From positions 1 to 7,771 of the forward strand of contig JAYWIG010000299.1 of the NCBI GenBank assembly GCA_043789035.1: a stretch of DNA of 7,771 nt, in the 5' to 3' direction. The notes beneath the pieces were generated by a model. That model searched no databases. It had not been told where the DNA came from and saw nothing but the letters and a program-made list of their open reading frames with translations. Of the stretch, positions 1 through 7,271 are shown piece by piece. The translations under genes were made by a program, and so were the position numbers. The first letter of the stretch is position 1; each line of letters opens with the position of its first letter. The DNA is from JAYWIG01 sp043789035 (lineage in GTDB: Bacteria; Pseudomonadota; Gammaproteobacteria; Burkholderiales; Burkholderiaceae_E).

Positions 1-2705
1 CAGTGTTGTTAATTGCGATGACCTCGCCCTCAATGCAAATGTCTGATTTGCAAGACTACGCTGAACATTTAATATCTCCCTCTCTGTCCACGATAACAGG
101 TGTTGCCCAGGTTAATATTTTTGGCGCAAAGCGATTCGCCGTTCGAGTCCGGGTCTACCCAGAAGCCCTTGCTGCTCGCAATATTGGTTTGGATGAGCTT
201 TCGGCTGCCCTCAAAGCAGCCAACGTAAATACCCCTGTTGGAACGCTCGATGGCCCTCAGCAAATGCTGACACTACAAGCGAACAAGCAGCTCAAGAACG
301 CAGCCGAGTTTGCCGATTTGATTGTGGCTAACCGTGCAGGTAACCCGGTGCGTTTACGCGACATAGCGCTTGTATCCGATAGCGTTGAAACCACTAAGAC
401 TTATGCTAATTTGAACGGCGACCCTTCGATCACACTAGCTATATTGCGACAGCCCGGAGCTAATACTGTCAAAGTTGTCGATTCGGTACGCGCTGCGTTG
501 CCAGGCCTTTCAGCACAACTTCCACAATCAATTTCGCTCACTCCCGTAAACGATAGATCGGTATCGGTACGCGAAGCATTGCACGATGTGAACCTAACGC
601 TCATGGGCACGATTGCCCTAGTGGTGTTGGTGATCTTCCTATTCTTGCGTCGCTTTGTGGCTACGCTTATTCCAACTTTGTCCTTACCAGTGTCGCTGCT
701 AGGTGCGGTCGCATTACTGTGGGGCTTAGGTTACAGCTTAGACAATATCTCATTATTGGGCCTTACGCTAGCAGTCGGATTAGTCGTCGACGATGCCATT
801 GTGATGCTAGAGAATATCATGCGCCATGTGGAAGAAGGTATGCCACCTTTCCAAGCAGCGCTCAAAGGTTCACGTGAAGTCGGTTTCACGATTTTGTCGA
901 TCTCATCCTCACTCATTGCTGTGTTCATTCCGATTTTCTTCATGCCAGGTGTCATCGGTTTACTGTTTCACGAGTTTGCTGTTGTGGTCGGCTTGGCAAT
1001 CGTAGTGTCGGCCTTTGTTTCGCTAACGCTAGTACCTATGATGGCAAGCCGTCTGCTGAAAGACGAATCGAAAATGCGTAAGCCTGGCTTTATCGTTCGC
1101 AGCTTTGAGCATGCATTTAACTTCACGCTTCGCTTGTACACCCGCATGCTTGACGCAGCATTACGCTGGCGCAAACTCATGCTCTTGGTAGCACTGGTAA
1201 CCTTCGGCTTAACGGTGTGGATGTTCATGGTGATCCCGAAAGGTTTTTTCCCAGAAGAAGACATCGGCCAAATCACAGTCTCTACCGAAGCATCTGAAGA
1301 TTCATCATTCCCTGAAATGGTTCGCTTGCAAGAGCGTGCAGCTGCGGTGTTTCGAGCCGATCCAGCAGTTGCAGCGGTAAGCTCTTTCAACGGCGGTAGT
1401 GGCTCCCAAAATACCGGCCGGATGTTCGTCACATTAAAGCCACGTGACCAACGGCCGCCAATGAAGCAAGTGGTCGAAGGTTTACGCAAGAAATTGCGTG
1501 AAGTCTCTGGCATCAATGTGTTTATGCGCCCTATTCAAAACTTGCAGTTGGGCGGGCGCCAAAGTAAAGCGCAGTATCAGTATATTTTGCAAAGTATTAA
1601 GGCCGACGAAATTAACGAATGGGCCACAAAACTGCAAGAGCGCTTACGTGCCGACCCAATGTTTAGAGATGTGACTAGCGATGCACAATTGCGCGGCTTG
1701 CAAGCACAACTAAAAATCGACAGAGACAGAGCCAACACATTGGGCGTTTCAATCGATGCCATACGTAGCGCCCTTTACAGTGCATTCGGTGAGCGGCAGG
1801 TATCGACCATCTATTTACCATCGGATAGCTATCAAGTCATCATGGAAGTCGCTCCTGAGGCCAAGCAGGACGAATCGGCGCTCAACAATATCTATGTGAG
1901 ATCGGCGACTGGCACGCTAGTACCAATGTCGGCATTCGCGACCGTTAGCCGGGGCGTGGGCCCGACGTCGATTAATCACGTTGGTCAACTTCAAGCGGTA
2001 ACGGTGTCTTTTAACTTAGCGCCGGGAGCGGCATTAGGTGATGCGACCAACATGATCGAAAAAACCCGCGAAGCTATCGGTATGCCGACCTCGATCATCA
2101 CAAAATACGGTGGGGACGCCGCGGTATTTAAAAACTCACAAGGTAGCCAAGCAGTTTTGATTATCGGCGCATTGTTAGTCATTTATGTACTACTTGGTGT
2201 GTTGTATGAAAGTTATATTCATCCGATCACTATTCTTGCTGGCTTGCCTTCAGCCGCTGTCGGAGCATTGGGTACTTTGATGATCTTCGGGCAGGACTTA
2301 ACTATCATTGCGACCATCGGCATTTTGCTGCTTATTGGTATTGTGAAGAAGAACGCGATCATGATGATCGACTTCGCACTCGATGCACAACGTCATCAAG
2401 GCTATACACCATTTAATGCGATTCGTGAGGCTTGCATATTGCGGTTTAGGCCAATCATGATGACGACCCTCGCGGCTATGATGGGTGCGCTACCTATTGC
2501 GTTGGGCCTAGGTGCTGGGGCGGAGTTACGGCAGCCATTGGGTTTAGCTGTCGTAGGCGGCTTGATTTTTTCACAGGCCATCACGCTGTTCATTACGCCA
2601 GTTATTTACTTAGCGCTAGATCGATTTAGCGGCAGAGGGCCCGTCACAACAGCTGAAGACGACTCTAGCGAAACGCCTCCAAATGTTCTAGGACAAAAGA
2701 CTTAA
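1..2705 (+). CDS. RND (HAE-1) multidrug efflux transporter, MdtB/MdtC-like, 5'-truncated by window edge
   Basis: Inner-membrane proton-driven drug antiporter subunit, working in a tripartite pump with a periplasmic adaptor and an outer-membrane channel (family knowledge). About 900 residues are visible and the frame is open to base 1. By recalled alignment with E. coli MdtC (~1025 aa), roughly the first 135 residues, including TM1, lie outside; the GTG at base 3 is an internal codon, not a start. In the visible protein, the porter domain occupies ~1-190 and TM2-TM6 ~196-350. TM4 carries the proton-relay acids D263-D264 (VVDDAIV). TM7 is at ~390-411, the second periplasmic porter domain at ~412-710, and TM8-TM12 at ~716-872. 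The TM10 relay lysine lies in GIVKKNAIMMID (K783), a signature typical of MdtB/MdtC-type pumps. GGRQSKAQYQY (518-528) and ELRQPLG (841-847) are also conserved. No frameshift is seen. The tail after TM12 is short and polar. No outer-membrane channel gene follows, because the next gene is convergent. The family is secure; MdtB versus MdtC and the substrate are not. Confidence 0.95.
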   Translation, partial: VLLIAMTSPSMQMSDLQDYAEHLISPSLSTITGVAQVNIFGAKRFAVRVRVYPEALAARNIGLDELSAALKAANVNTPVGTLDGPQQMLTLQANKQLKNAAEFADLIVANRAGNPVRLRDIALVSDSVETTKTYANLNGDPSITLAILRQPGANTVKVVDSVRAALPGLSAQLPQSISLTPVNDRSVSVREALHDVNLTLMGTIALVVLVIFLFLRRFVATLIPTLSLPVSLLGAVALLWGLGYSLDNISLLGLTLAVGLVVDDAIVMLENIMRHVEEGMPPFQAALKGSREVGFTILSISSSLIAVFIPIFFMPGVIGLLFHEFAVVVGLAIVVSAFVSLTLVPMMASRLLKDESKMRKPGFIVRSFEHAFNFTLRLYTRMLDAALRWRKLMLLVALVTFGLTVWMFMVIPKGFFPEEDIGQITVSTEASEDSSFPEMVRLQERAAAVFRADPAVAAVSSFNGGSGSQNTGRMFVTLKPRDQRPPMKQVVEGLRKKLREVSGINVFMRPIQNLQLGGRQSKAQYQYILQSIKADEINEWATKLQERLRADPMFRDVTSDAQLRGLQAQLKIDRDRANTLGVSIDAIRSALYSAFGERQVSTIYLPSDSYQVIMEVAPEAKQDESALNNIYVRSATGTLVPMSAFATVSRGVGPTSINHVGQLQAVTVSFNLAPGAALGDATNMIEKTREAIGMPTSIITKYGGDAAVFKNSQGSQAVLIIGALLVIYVLLGVLYESYIHPITILAGLPSAAVGALGTLMIFGQDLTIIATIGILLLIGIVKKNAIMMIDFALDAQRHQGYTPFNAIREACILRFRPIMMTTLAAMMGALPIALGLGAGAELRQPLGLAVVGGLIFSQAITLFITPVIYLALDRFSGRGPVTTAEDDSSETPPNVLGQKT

Positions 2706-2708
2706 AGC

Positions 2709-2735
2709 CTAGTGTGCAAAGACTCGCTAGTTTTT
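2709..2735 (+). terminator. Weak candidate Rho-independent terminator after the RND gene
   Basis: CTAGTG (2709-2714) can pair with CGCTAG (2725-2730), giving a 6-bp stem with one G-U pair and a 10-nt loop, followed directly by five T (2731-2735). It sits in the 21-bp gap between convergent genes and runs over the stop codon of the NHL gene. The stem is short and only moderately GC-rich, so it is a plausible but weak terminator. Confidence 0.35.
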
Positions 2736-3851
2736 ACGAATAAATCGTTGGGCGCGCTTGCCGGTATCAACTTCGGACGTATATACACTGCCTTGTGAAT
2801 CAATAGCGATGTTGTGCACCCAATGAAAATCCCCCGCTTGGCGACCGGGGCGACCAAATGTACCCACCACCTCGCCGGTTTCACGCAAAGTAATCCGCAC
2901 TTCGTTGTTCGTGCCATCAGCAACTAATAGGTAACGCTGTGAAGGATCTTCTGAAGGCACGAGATCCCAAACCGAACCTGAGCCCTGAGTCGTTGGTTCG
3001 TAAACAAACTGCTTAATAAACTCTCCTGACTTCTTGAACACTTGAATGCGGTTATTCATGCGATCACAAACATAGACGAGATTATCTTTGGTCATCCGAA
3101 CACAATGCACAGGCATGCCAAACTGCGGCGACTCTGGGTTGTAATCAGGAATTTTTGCGTCATCTGGACGCTTGCCATAAGCCCCCCAGTGGCGTTTATA
3201 TTTACCTGTGCTGGCATCAAAAACAATCACTCGGCGATTTCCATAGCCATCGGCAACATACAACTCATTGGCGGCTTCATCGAGCTCCATGTGGGCCGGG
3301 CGGCTAAGTTGCTCAGGATCGTTACTTCCCCTACTCGCGCCCGGTTTGCCGATTTGCATCAAGAATTTACCGTCGGCAGTAAATTTCAGCAGCATGCCAT
3401 CAGTAGCAGCATTACCCCCCACCCAAATATCGCCTTTAGGGTCAATGTAGATGCCATGTTCATTGCCGGGCCAATCATAGGCTTGCCCCGCTGCTTTGCC
3501 TCCCCAAGACTTTAACAGGTTGCCTGCCCGGTCAAACTGAAGCACTGGCGGCGCGGCGCTGCAGCATTTCGAGCGTTTAGGCGTAAGAGTCGAGCCACGC
3601 TCGTCCTCGGTTAAGGAAGCAGGCCGATGAATAACCCAAATCGTGTCATCTTTCGAAGTAGCAATACCTGCGACCTGCCCAAGTATCCAGTTATTGGGTA
3701 GCGGCTTAGGCCAGGTAGCATCGACTGCATATCGCGGGCCGCCAGTTCCTTCAGCGGCACCTTCGATACGCTGAGGAATTTGGGTGCAACTCGCACTAAA
3801 CAATGCAACAGCCGTTGCAATAGCAGCGCCTAACAAATTGTAATTTTTCAA
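2727..3851 (-). CDS. NHL-repeat beta-propeller protein, probable lipoprotein
   Basis: Exported six-bladed-propeller-type protein of unknown role. I place the start at TTG 3851 (374 aa): it has GGAGG five bases upstream and opens directly onto a signal peptide (MKNYNLLGAAIATAVALFSA). A longer frame to TTG 3908 adds 19 polar residues before the signal and has no such site. C22 follows LFSAS, a lipobox-like but atypical sequence with Ser rather than Leu at -3. NHL-type blades appear as GNEHGIYIDPKGDIWVGGN (129-147), RPAHMELDEAANELYVADG (184-202), HCVRMTKDNLVYVCDRMNNR (249-268), YLLVADGTNNEVRI (307-320) and HWVHNIAIDSQGSVYTSEVD (343-362). A CC pair (C96-C97) before APPVLQFD-type sequence recurs in related propellers as I recall them. 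Such proteins are often loosely annotated after peptidyl-alpha-hydroxyglycine lyase, but I see no basis for assigning that activity. It is convergent with the RND gene and divergent from the binding-protein gene. Confidence 0.88.
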   Translation of the reverse strand: MKNYNLLGAAIATAVALFSASCTQIPQRIEGAAEGTGGPRYAVDATWPKPLPNNWILGQVAGIATSKDDTIWVIHRPASLTEDERGSTLTPKRSKCCSAAPPVLQFDRAGNLLKSWGGKAAGQAYDWPGNEHGIYIDPKGDIWVGGNAATDGMLLKFTADGKFLMQIGKPGASRGSNDPEQLSRPAHMELDEAANELYVADGYGNRRVIVFDASTGKYKRHWGAYGKRPDDAKIPDYNPESPQFGMPVHCVRMTKDNLVYVCDRMNNRIQVFKKSGEFIKQFVYEPTTQGSGSVWDLVPSEDPSQRYLLVADGTNNEVRITLRETGEVVGTFGRPGRQAGDFHWVHNIAIDSQGSVYTSEVDTGKRAQRFIRKN

Positions 3852-3978
3852 CTTCGCCTCCAGTATTTTGTTGTCAGAGTAAGTGTACAACCGGCGCACG
3901 AATTGCAAAGTATGTCGTAAGGTTTTTGCCAGCCAAACTACAATATGGGGTCATAAGCTTACCAACCTGCGAGAAATC
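3852..3978. promoter_or_regulatory. Divergent intergenic region with a possible promoter for the binding-protein gene
   Basis: This 127-bp spacer must hold the promoters of both divergent genes. On the plus strand TACAAT (3939-3944) is a fair -10 hexamer, which would give a leader of about 28 nt before ATG 3979; I find no convincing -35 at 16-18 bp spacing. An inverted repeat, GTTGT (3870-3874) and ACAAC (3887-3891) with a 12-nt gap, could be an operator, but five-base arms are easily met by chance. No regulator can be named. Confidence 0.3.
3857..3861 (-). promoter_or_regulatory. Ribosome binding site deciding the NHL-gene start
   Basis: On the minus strand this reads GGAGG, separated by five bases (CGAAG) from the TTG at 3851-3849. 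It is the strongest Shine-Dalgarno match noted in the window. It favours the TTG at 3851 over the upstream in-frame TTG at 3908, and so sets the mature N-terminus at the signal peptide. Confidence 0.7.
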
Positions 3979-4863
3979 ATGAATATTCGTCGTTCACTAG
4001 TCAAAAACGTGCTTCAAAGCGCGCTGGCCCTAACTAGCGCATTTTCAGTTGCGCCATTGGTTGCACAGGCTCAAACCCAAACGTTGAAGGTGACCACAAT
4101 TCCTGAAGAAGCTGCCACTGAGCAAATTCGCAAGTTCGGCCCTATTGTGAAATACTTGGAACGCGTGATGGGCATGAAAGTCGAGTTCACTGCAGTAAAT
4201 GATTACCCTGCTGCGGTGGAAGCCTTGGTGAACAAGCAAGTTGACCTTGTTTGGTTTGGTGGCTTCACCCATGTTCAAGCTCAGTTGCGTTCGAACGGCA
4301 AAATCATCCCGATTGCACAGCGTGAGGAGGATACCCAGTTTCGCTCGGTATTCATTACCAACACAGATTCTGGCATCAAATCACTCGCCGATTTGAAGGG
4401 CAAACAAGTGAGCTTTGGTTCGCAGTCAAGTACCTCAGGCCACTTAATGCCGCGCAACTATTTGCTAGAAGCCAACATTGATCCAGACAAAGATTTCAAA
4501 CGTGTCGCTTATTCAGGCGCTCATGACGCCACCATTGCATCAGTAGTTAGCGGGCGTGTAGATGCTGCGGCACTTGACATCACCGTCTGGCGTAAGTTTG
4601 TGTCAGACAACAAAGTTGACACAACTAAAACCAATGTGTTCTACACAACACCGCCCTATTTCAACTACAACTGGTCAGTGCATGCCGATATGCCGGCAGC
4701 GCAGCGTGAAAAGTTGACTAAAGCATTTTTGGATTTATCGATGAATGATGCCGAAGGTAAAGAAATTCTCACCCTTAATCGCGCCACAAAGTATGTGCCA
4801 ACCAAGGCAGAGAACTATAAAGGTTTAGAGCGCGCAGGTCGTAGTGCTGGCCTTATCAAGTAA
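3979..4863 (+). CDS. PhnD-family ABC transporter periplasmic binding protein (putative selenate/phosphonate type)
   Basis: Periplasmic solute-binding protein that would deliver an oxyanion to an ABC importer. ATG 3979 gives 294 aa starting MNIRRSLVKN, a typical Sec signal with cleavage expected after AQA (residue 31). The open frame reaches back to GTG 3883, but that 32-residue extension is cysteine- and basic-rich and does not resemble an export signal. The mature domain begins LKVTTIPEEA. Family features are DYPAAVEAL (75-83), VDLVWFGGFT (88-97), SLADLKGKQVSFGS (135-148), the anion-binding loop SSTSGHLMPR (150-159), YSGAHDATIASV (178-189), SGRVDAAALD (191-200) and TTPPYFNYNWSV (223-234). 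In E. coli PhnD the Ser/Thr loop and the His of the HDA motif contact phosphonate. The GHLMPR, SGAHDATIA and TPPY(F/Y)xYNW runs match, from memory, proteins annotated as putative selenate ABC transporter binding protein. The PhnD/SsuA-type family is firm; the ligand is not. No permease or ATPase gene adjoins it. It is convergent with phoD, 8 bp apart. Confidence 0.92.
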   Translation: MNIRRSLVKNVLQSALALTSAFSVAPLVAQAQTQTLKVTTIPEEAATEQIRKFGPIVKYLERVMGMKVEFTAVNDYPAAVEALVNKQVDLVWFGGFTHVQAQLRSNGKIIPIAQREEDTQFRSVFITNTDSGIKSLADLKGKQVSFGSQSSTSGHLMPRNYLLEANIDPDKDFKRVAYSGAHDATIASVVSGRVDAAALDITVWRKFVSDNKVDTTKTNVFYTTPPYFNYNWSVHADMPAAQREKLTKAFLDLSMNDAEGKEILTLNRATKYVPTKAENYKGLERAGRSAGLIK

Positions 4864-4871
4864 ATATTGAT

Positions 4872-6512
4872 CTAGGCTCCTTGAACGCCGGGCCGCCCTC
4901 GTTCAACAACGAAGGCGGCATCCGTGTGAACTGGCGACTCGACCTGCTTCACATCAGCTACGGCTCTTAGTTGGATCGTGGCCGCTTTCGAATTTACGTC
5001 GACTAATGTGTAGCCGCGCTTATCAGACCGAGTGTAGTGATAGTGAGGTAAGTTTCGAATAATCTTTTCCGAAACTTGCTGCGGCCAAGAGCTCGACGTA
5101 ATACTGCTACCGCAAATTTCACTCGCTACGATTGGTGCCGCCTTGCCTTTTAGCGCCACTTCCTTTTGTTGCTGCAAATCGGCTAAATACCAAGCATGCA
5201 CATCGCCACCGAGTACCAAAGTATCTCTTGCCCGGCCAACAACTTGCGCGTTCACGATACTTTGGATCAGTCGCTCACGCGCCGGTTGGTAGCCATTCCA
5301 ACCATCGGTCCAAAATCGTTCACGCCCTTTGTCAAGCTCAGCGTCTAATGCTTGATTCATGTGCGCCATCAGAGTTTGCTGGCTAATAATTGTCCAAGTC
5401 GCATCGGCTTTGTTTAAACCGTCGGCCAGCCAAGCCTCTTGCTTTACACCGAGCATCGAGCGTTTCGGATCATCAAGCGCAGCGCATTGATCACGCCACA
5501 CCGTGCCGCCACCACCGCGACCAGGCTGCGGACAAACCTGATAGTCACGGTATTGCCGATCGTCAAGGACATGAAACTGCGCGAGCCTGCCCCAGGCATA
5601 GCGGTTATAAATCTGCATCGCTGGTAACGCGGCAATGTCAAGCATGCCTATCGGCACCGGCATGTTTTCCCAATAAGCTTGATACGCCGCTGCCCGCCTT
5701 TGTAAAAAACCATCGCGCAATTGTTCATCGCGATCTGAGGCGTAGTCATTGGCTACTTCATGATCGTCCCAAGTCGTTATCCACGGTGCTGCGGCATGAG
5801 CTGCCTGCAAGTGCACATCCGACTTATATAGGGAGTAACGTTCCCGATACTCACTTAACGTTTTTACTTCTGGGCTGTTGTGTAACCTTGGCCTGCCGGG
5901 TGATTTATTCGGGCCGTACTCGTAAATGTAATCGCCATTAAACAGAATAACGTCTGGCTGCTCTTCAACCGCATGCTTCCATGCGTGAAAGTAGCCTATT
6001 TCCCAGTTCTGGCAACAAGCCAATATCACCCGCAAACTAGATGCCATTGAATCATTGAGCGGCGCAGTAATTGTCGTGCCGGTGGGGCTCAAAACATCGG
6101 CCACTCGAAACCTATACCAATAGCGGCACTGCGGTTTCAGATTTTTCGGTTCGACGTGAATGCTGTGGCCTAGTTGTGGTACAGCTTGAGCGATACCTTT
6201 GGCAGCGACACGTACGAACTTATCATCTTCGGCAAGCTCCCACTGTACATCGATAGTCGTATCGGGAATCGTTTTACCGCTACCGGCTGGAGTGGCCAAG
6301 CGAGTCCACAACACCACGCTACCGGGTTGCGGGCAGCCACTGGCAACTCCCAATGCGAACGGTGTGACACCCTGCAACTCCCGCAAAAATGACGAGCCAG
6401 ACATTGCGCATCCAAATAATGAGCTACCCGCTAGGCCAACACTGCTTGCCCAGCCTAATTGAATTAAAGCGCGCCGATTAGAAACAACGAAAGTAGTGCG
6501 AGGATTTTTCAT
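4872..6512 (-). CDS. phoD: PhoD-family alkaline phosphatase / phosphodiesterase, Tat-type lipoprotein-like signal
   Basis: Exported metallophosphatase that would release phosphate from phosphomonoesters or diesters outside the cytoplasm (PhoD family; Fe/Ca metallocentre in the B. subtilis enzyme). The protein has 546 residues, normal for the family. The N-terminus has a twin arginine (SNRRALIQLG, R13-R14) followed by a hydrophobic stretch and LFGC (C35), so it looks Tat-exported and possibly lipidated. An N-terminal PhoD_N-like beta domain (FALGVASGCPQPGSVVLWTR, 52-71) precedes the catalytic domain. That domain has ACCQNW (165-170; C167 aligns with the iron-ligand Cys), FNGDYIYEYG (191-200, D194), TTWDDHEVANDYA (246-258), DDRQYRDY (317-324), SQQTLMAHM (378-386), DGWNGY (403-408) and LGGDVHAWY (434-442). 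All expected metal-ligand motifs are present, so the enzyme looks intact. ATG 6512 is preceded by GGGGG one base away, a poorly spaced ribosome site. It lies 48 bp downstream of the MerT-like gene on the same strand, so read-through is possible. No Pho box is convincing. Confidence 0.93.
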   Translation of the reverse strand: MKNPRTTFVVSNRRALIQLGWASSVGLAGSSLFGCAMSGSSFLRELQGVTPFALGVASGCPQPGSVVLWTRLATPAGSGKTIPDTTIDVQWELAEDDKFVRVAAKGIAQAVPQLGHSIHVEPKNLKPQCRYWYRFRVADVLSPTGTTITAPLNDSMASSLRVILACCQNWEIGYFHAWKHAVEEQPDVILFNGDYIYEYGPNKSPGRPRLHNSPEVKTLSEYRERYSLYKSDVHLQAAHAAAPWITTWDDHEVANDYASDRDEQLRDGFLQRRAAAYQAYWENMPVPIGMLDIAALPAMQIYNRYAWGRLAQFHVLDDRQYRDYQVCPQPGRGGGGTVWRDQCAALDDPKRSMLGVKQEAWLADGLNKADATWTIISQQTLMAHMNQALDAELDKGRERFWTDGWNGYQPARERLIQSIVNAQVVGRARDTLVLGGDVHAWYLADLQQQKEVALKGKAAPIVASEICGSSITSSSWPQQVSEKIIRNLPHYHYTRSDKRGYTLVDVNSKAATIQLRAVADVKQVESPVHTDAAFVVERGRPGVQGA

Positions 6513-6560
6513 GCCCCCAATTATGCAAGACTCTGATTTATTGAAGAATTTCTAACCTTA

Positions 6561-6935
6561 CTATTCATTGAGTAGCGGCAATACAAATGCGAAGACAAAA
6601 CCAATCGCAAAAATAATTAAGCTTGCCAAAAAAACGCGTCCTGAAACTATGCGAGTTCGTTCACATGATTGTGCTGCTTGAGGTTCAATCGGACAAGGTT
6701 CACTTCGGGCGCGCCACTGCAGCCATCCCGAAACGCCGAGCATTACAGCTGAAAAACCAAAAGTAATGTCCTTATGCTCCGATAGCCAAACTAGCGCAGG
6801 AAAGTTAGTTGCGATACCTGCCAATGCTGCACCCGCACCGATTGCCACTAGAAGCGCAGGTAATGCACAGCAAAGTAGTGTAGAACTGCTTGCGAATAAA
6901 GACAGGAACCCACTAAACTTCGTGGTTCGACTCAC
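6561..6935 (-). CDS. MerT-like small membrane protein with cysteine pairs (putative metal carrier)
   Basis: A 124-residue inner-membrane protein. Three hydrophobic segments lie at ~14-42, ~56-73 and ~101-121. A vicinal cysteine pair sits in the first (STLLCCALPALL, C22-C23) and two further cysteines in the following polar loop (C81 in EPCPIEP, C91 in QSCERTR). This copies the plan of mercuric transporter MerT (116 aa; Cys pair in TM1, two Cys in the loop before TM3), where the thiols pass Hg(II) inward. Overall sequence identity to classical MerT looks low, so I call it MerT-like and leave the metal open. The start is GTG at 6935, overlapping the TGA of the MerP-like gene (GTGA); no other Met codon occurs before residue 65 and the TM1 cysteines need this N-terminus. 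The close pairing with a CxxC periplasmic protein supports a metal role. No merA, merR or merC is in the window. Confidence 0.8.
   Translation of the reverse strand: MSRTTKFSGFLSLFASSSTLLCCALPALLVAIGAGAALAGIATNFPALVWLSEHKDITFGFSAVMLGVSGWLQWRARSEPCPIEPQAAQSCERTRIVSGRVFLASLIIFAIGFVFAFVLPLLNE
6932..6935 (-). other. GTGA start-stop overlap coupling MerP-like and MerT-like genes
   Basis: On the minus strand the stop TGA of the upstream MerP-like gene (6934-6932) shares two bases with the GTG start of the MerT-like gene (6935-6933). The sequence before the GTG (ACAAAAA) offers no good Shine-Dalgarno, so translation of the membrane protein probably depends on ribosomes finishing the upstream gene. 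Coupling is inferred, not shown. Confidence 0.6.
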
Positions 6936-7261
6936 TTTTTGTACGACGCTCTAATTTCTGACAGGGGCTGAACAACATACTCAACTTTGGTCACCGAGTA
7001 TCCAGACTCCAAGATATCTGCCTTAAAGTCTTCTAAACTAAAGGTCGTGCCTTGCTTAATTTCGACCGCCACGATGCGATTTTTCAAGTTAACGAAAACA
7101 TCTTTAGTAGCCGTATTCTTACGCAGCCTTGCATCAATGCCTTGCGCACAAAAGGCACACACCATACCGTTCACTTCGGCGCGGATGGTTGATGGGTTTG
7201 CATAGGCAACCGCAGCAAAGGCAGCGAACAAAAATACTAGGAGTAGTTTTATAAACTTCAT
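6932..7261 (-). CDS. Secreted heavy-metal-associated (HMA) domain protein, MerP-like
   Basis: A small periplasmic metal-binding protein of 109 residues that would capture a soft metal ion (Hg, Cu or similar) and pass it to the membrane partner. ATG 7261 opens a clear Sec signal (MKFIKLLLVFLFAAFAAVAYA, cleavage expected after residue 21). A single ferredoxin-like HMA domain follows at ~25-95, with the metal loop GMVCAFCAQGI (C35 and C38, CxxC) after the first strand and the usual alternation of VFVNLKNRIVAVEIK, an FKADILESGY helix and VTKVEY. A ~15-residue polar tail (QPLSEIRASYKK) extends beyond the domain, slightly longer than MerP (91 aa precursor). Only a weak GAAAG-type ribosome site is seen before the start. 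The preceding gene ends 10 bp upstream and the next overlaps by 4 bp, so the three are almost certainly one transcript. The fold assignment is firm; the metal cannot be read from the loop alone. Confidence 0.88.
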   Translation of the reverse strand: MKFIKLLLVFLFAAFAAVAYANPSTIRAEVNGMVCAFCAQGIDARLRKNTATKDVFVNLKNRIVAVEIKQGTTFSLEDFKADILESGYSVTKVEYVVQPLSEIRASYKK

Positions 7262-7271
7262 GTGTTGACTT

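Noticed and set aside
968..1516. 182-codon minus-strand open frame opposite the RND gene
   Set aside because: It lies wholly inside a strongly conserved RND coding region, its translation is low-complexity and resembles no family, and it has no convincing ribosome site: an antisense shadow.
2702..2923. 73-codon minus-strand frame at the 3' end of the NHL gene
   Set aside because: It is a different-frame overlap of the conserved last NHL blades, with no domain and no ribosome site.
3871..3889. Pho-box-like sequence (TTGTCAG ... GTGTACA) upstream of the binding-protein gene
   Set aside because: Only the first half is a fair match to CTGTCAT, the second is poor and the spacing is off by one; not enough to claim PhoB control.
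3883..3978. Possible 32-residue N-terminal extension of the binding protein from GTG 3883
   Set aside because: It overlaps the promoter spacer and would bury the Sec signal behind a Cys/Arg-rich segment; ATG 3979 gives a normal signal peptide.
4855..4871. Hairpin ATCAA-N7-TTGAT between the convergent binding-protein and phoD genes
   Set aside because: The five-bp AT-rich stem has no T-tract on either strand, so it is unlikely to be an intrinsic terminator.
5390..5941. 183-codon plus-strand open frame inside phoD
   Set aside because: It is antisense to conserved PhoD catalytic motifs, and the translation is rich in His, Arg and Cys with no recognisable domain: a shadow frame.
6513..6560. CATAAT hexamer as a -10 for phoD
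   Set aside because: It lies so close to the ATG that transcription would start at or past the start codon, and no -35 match precedes it.
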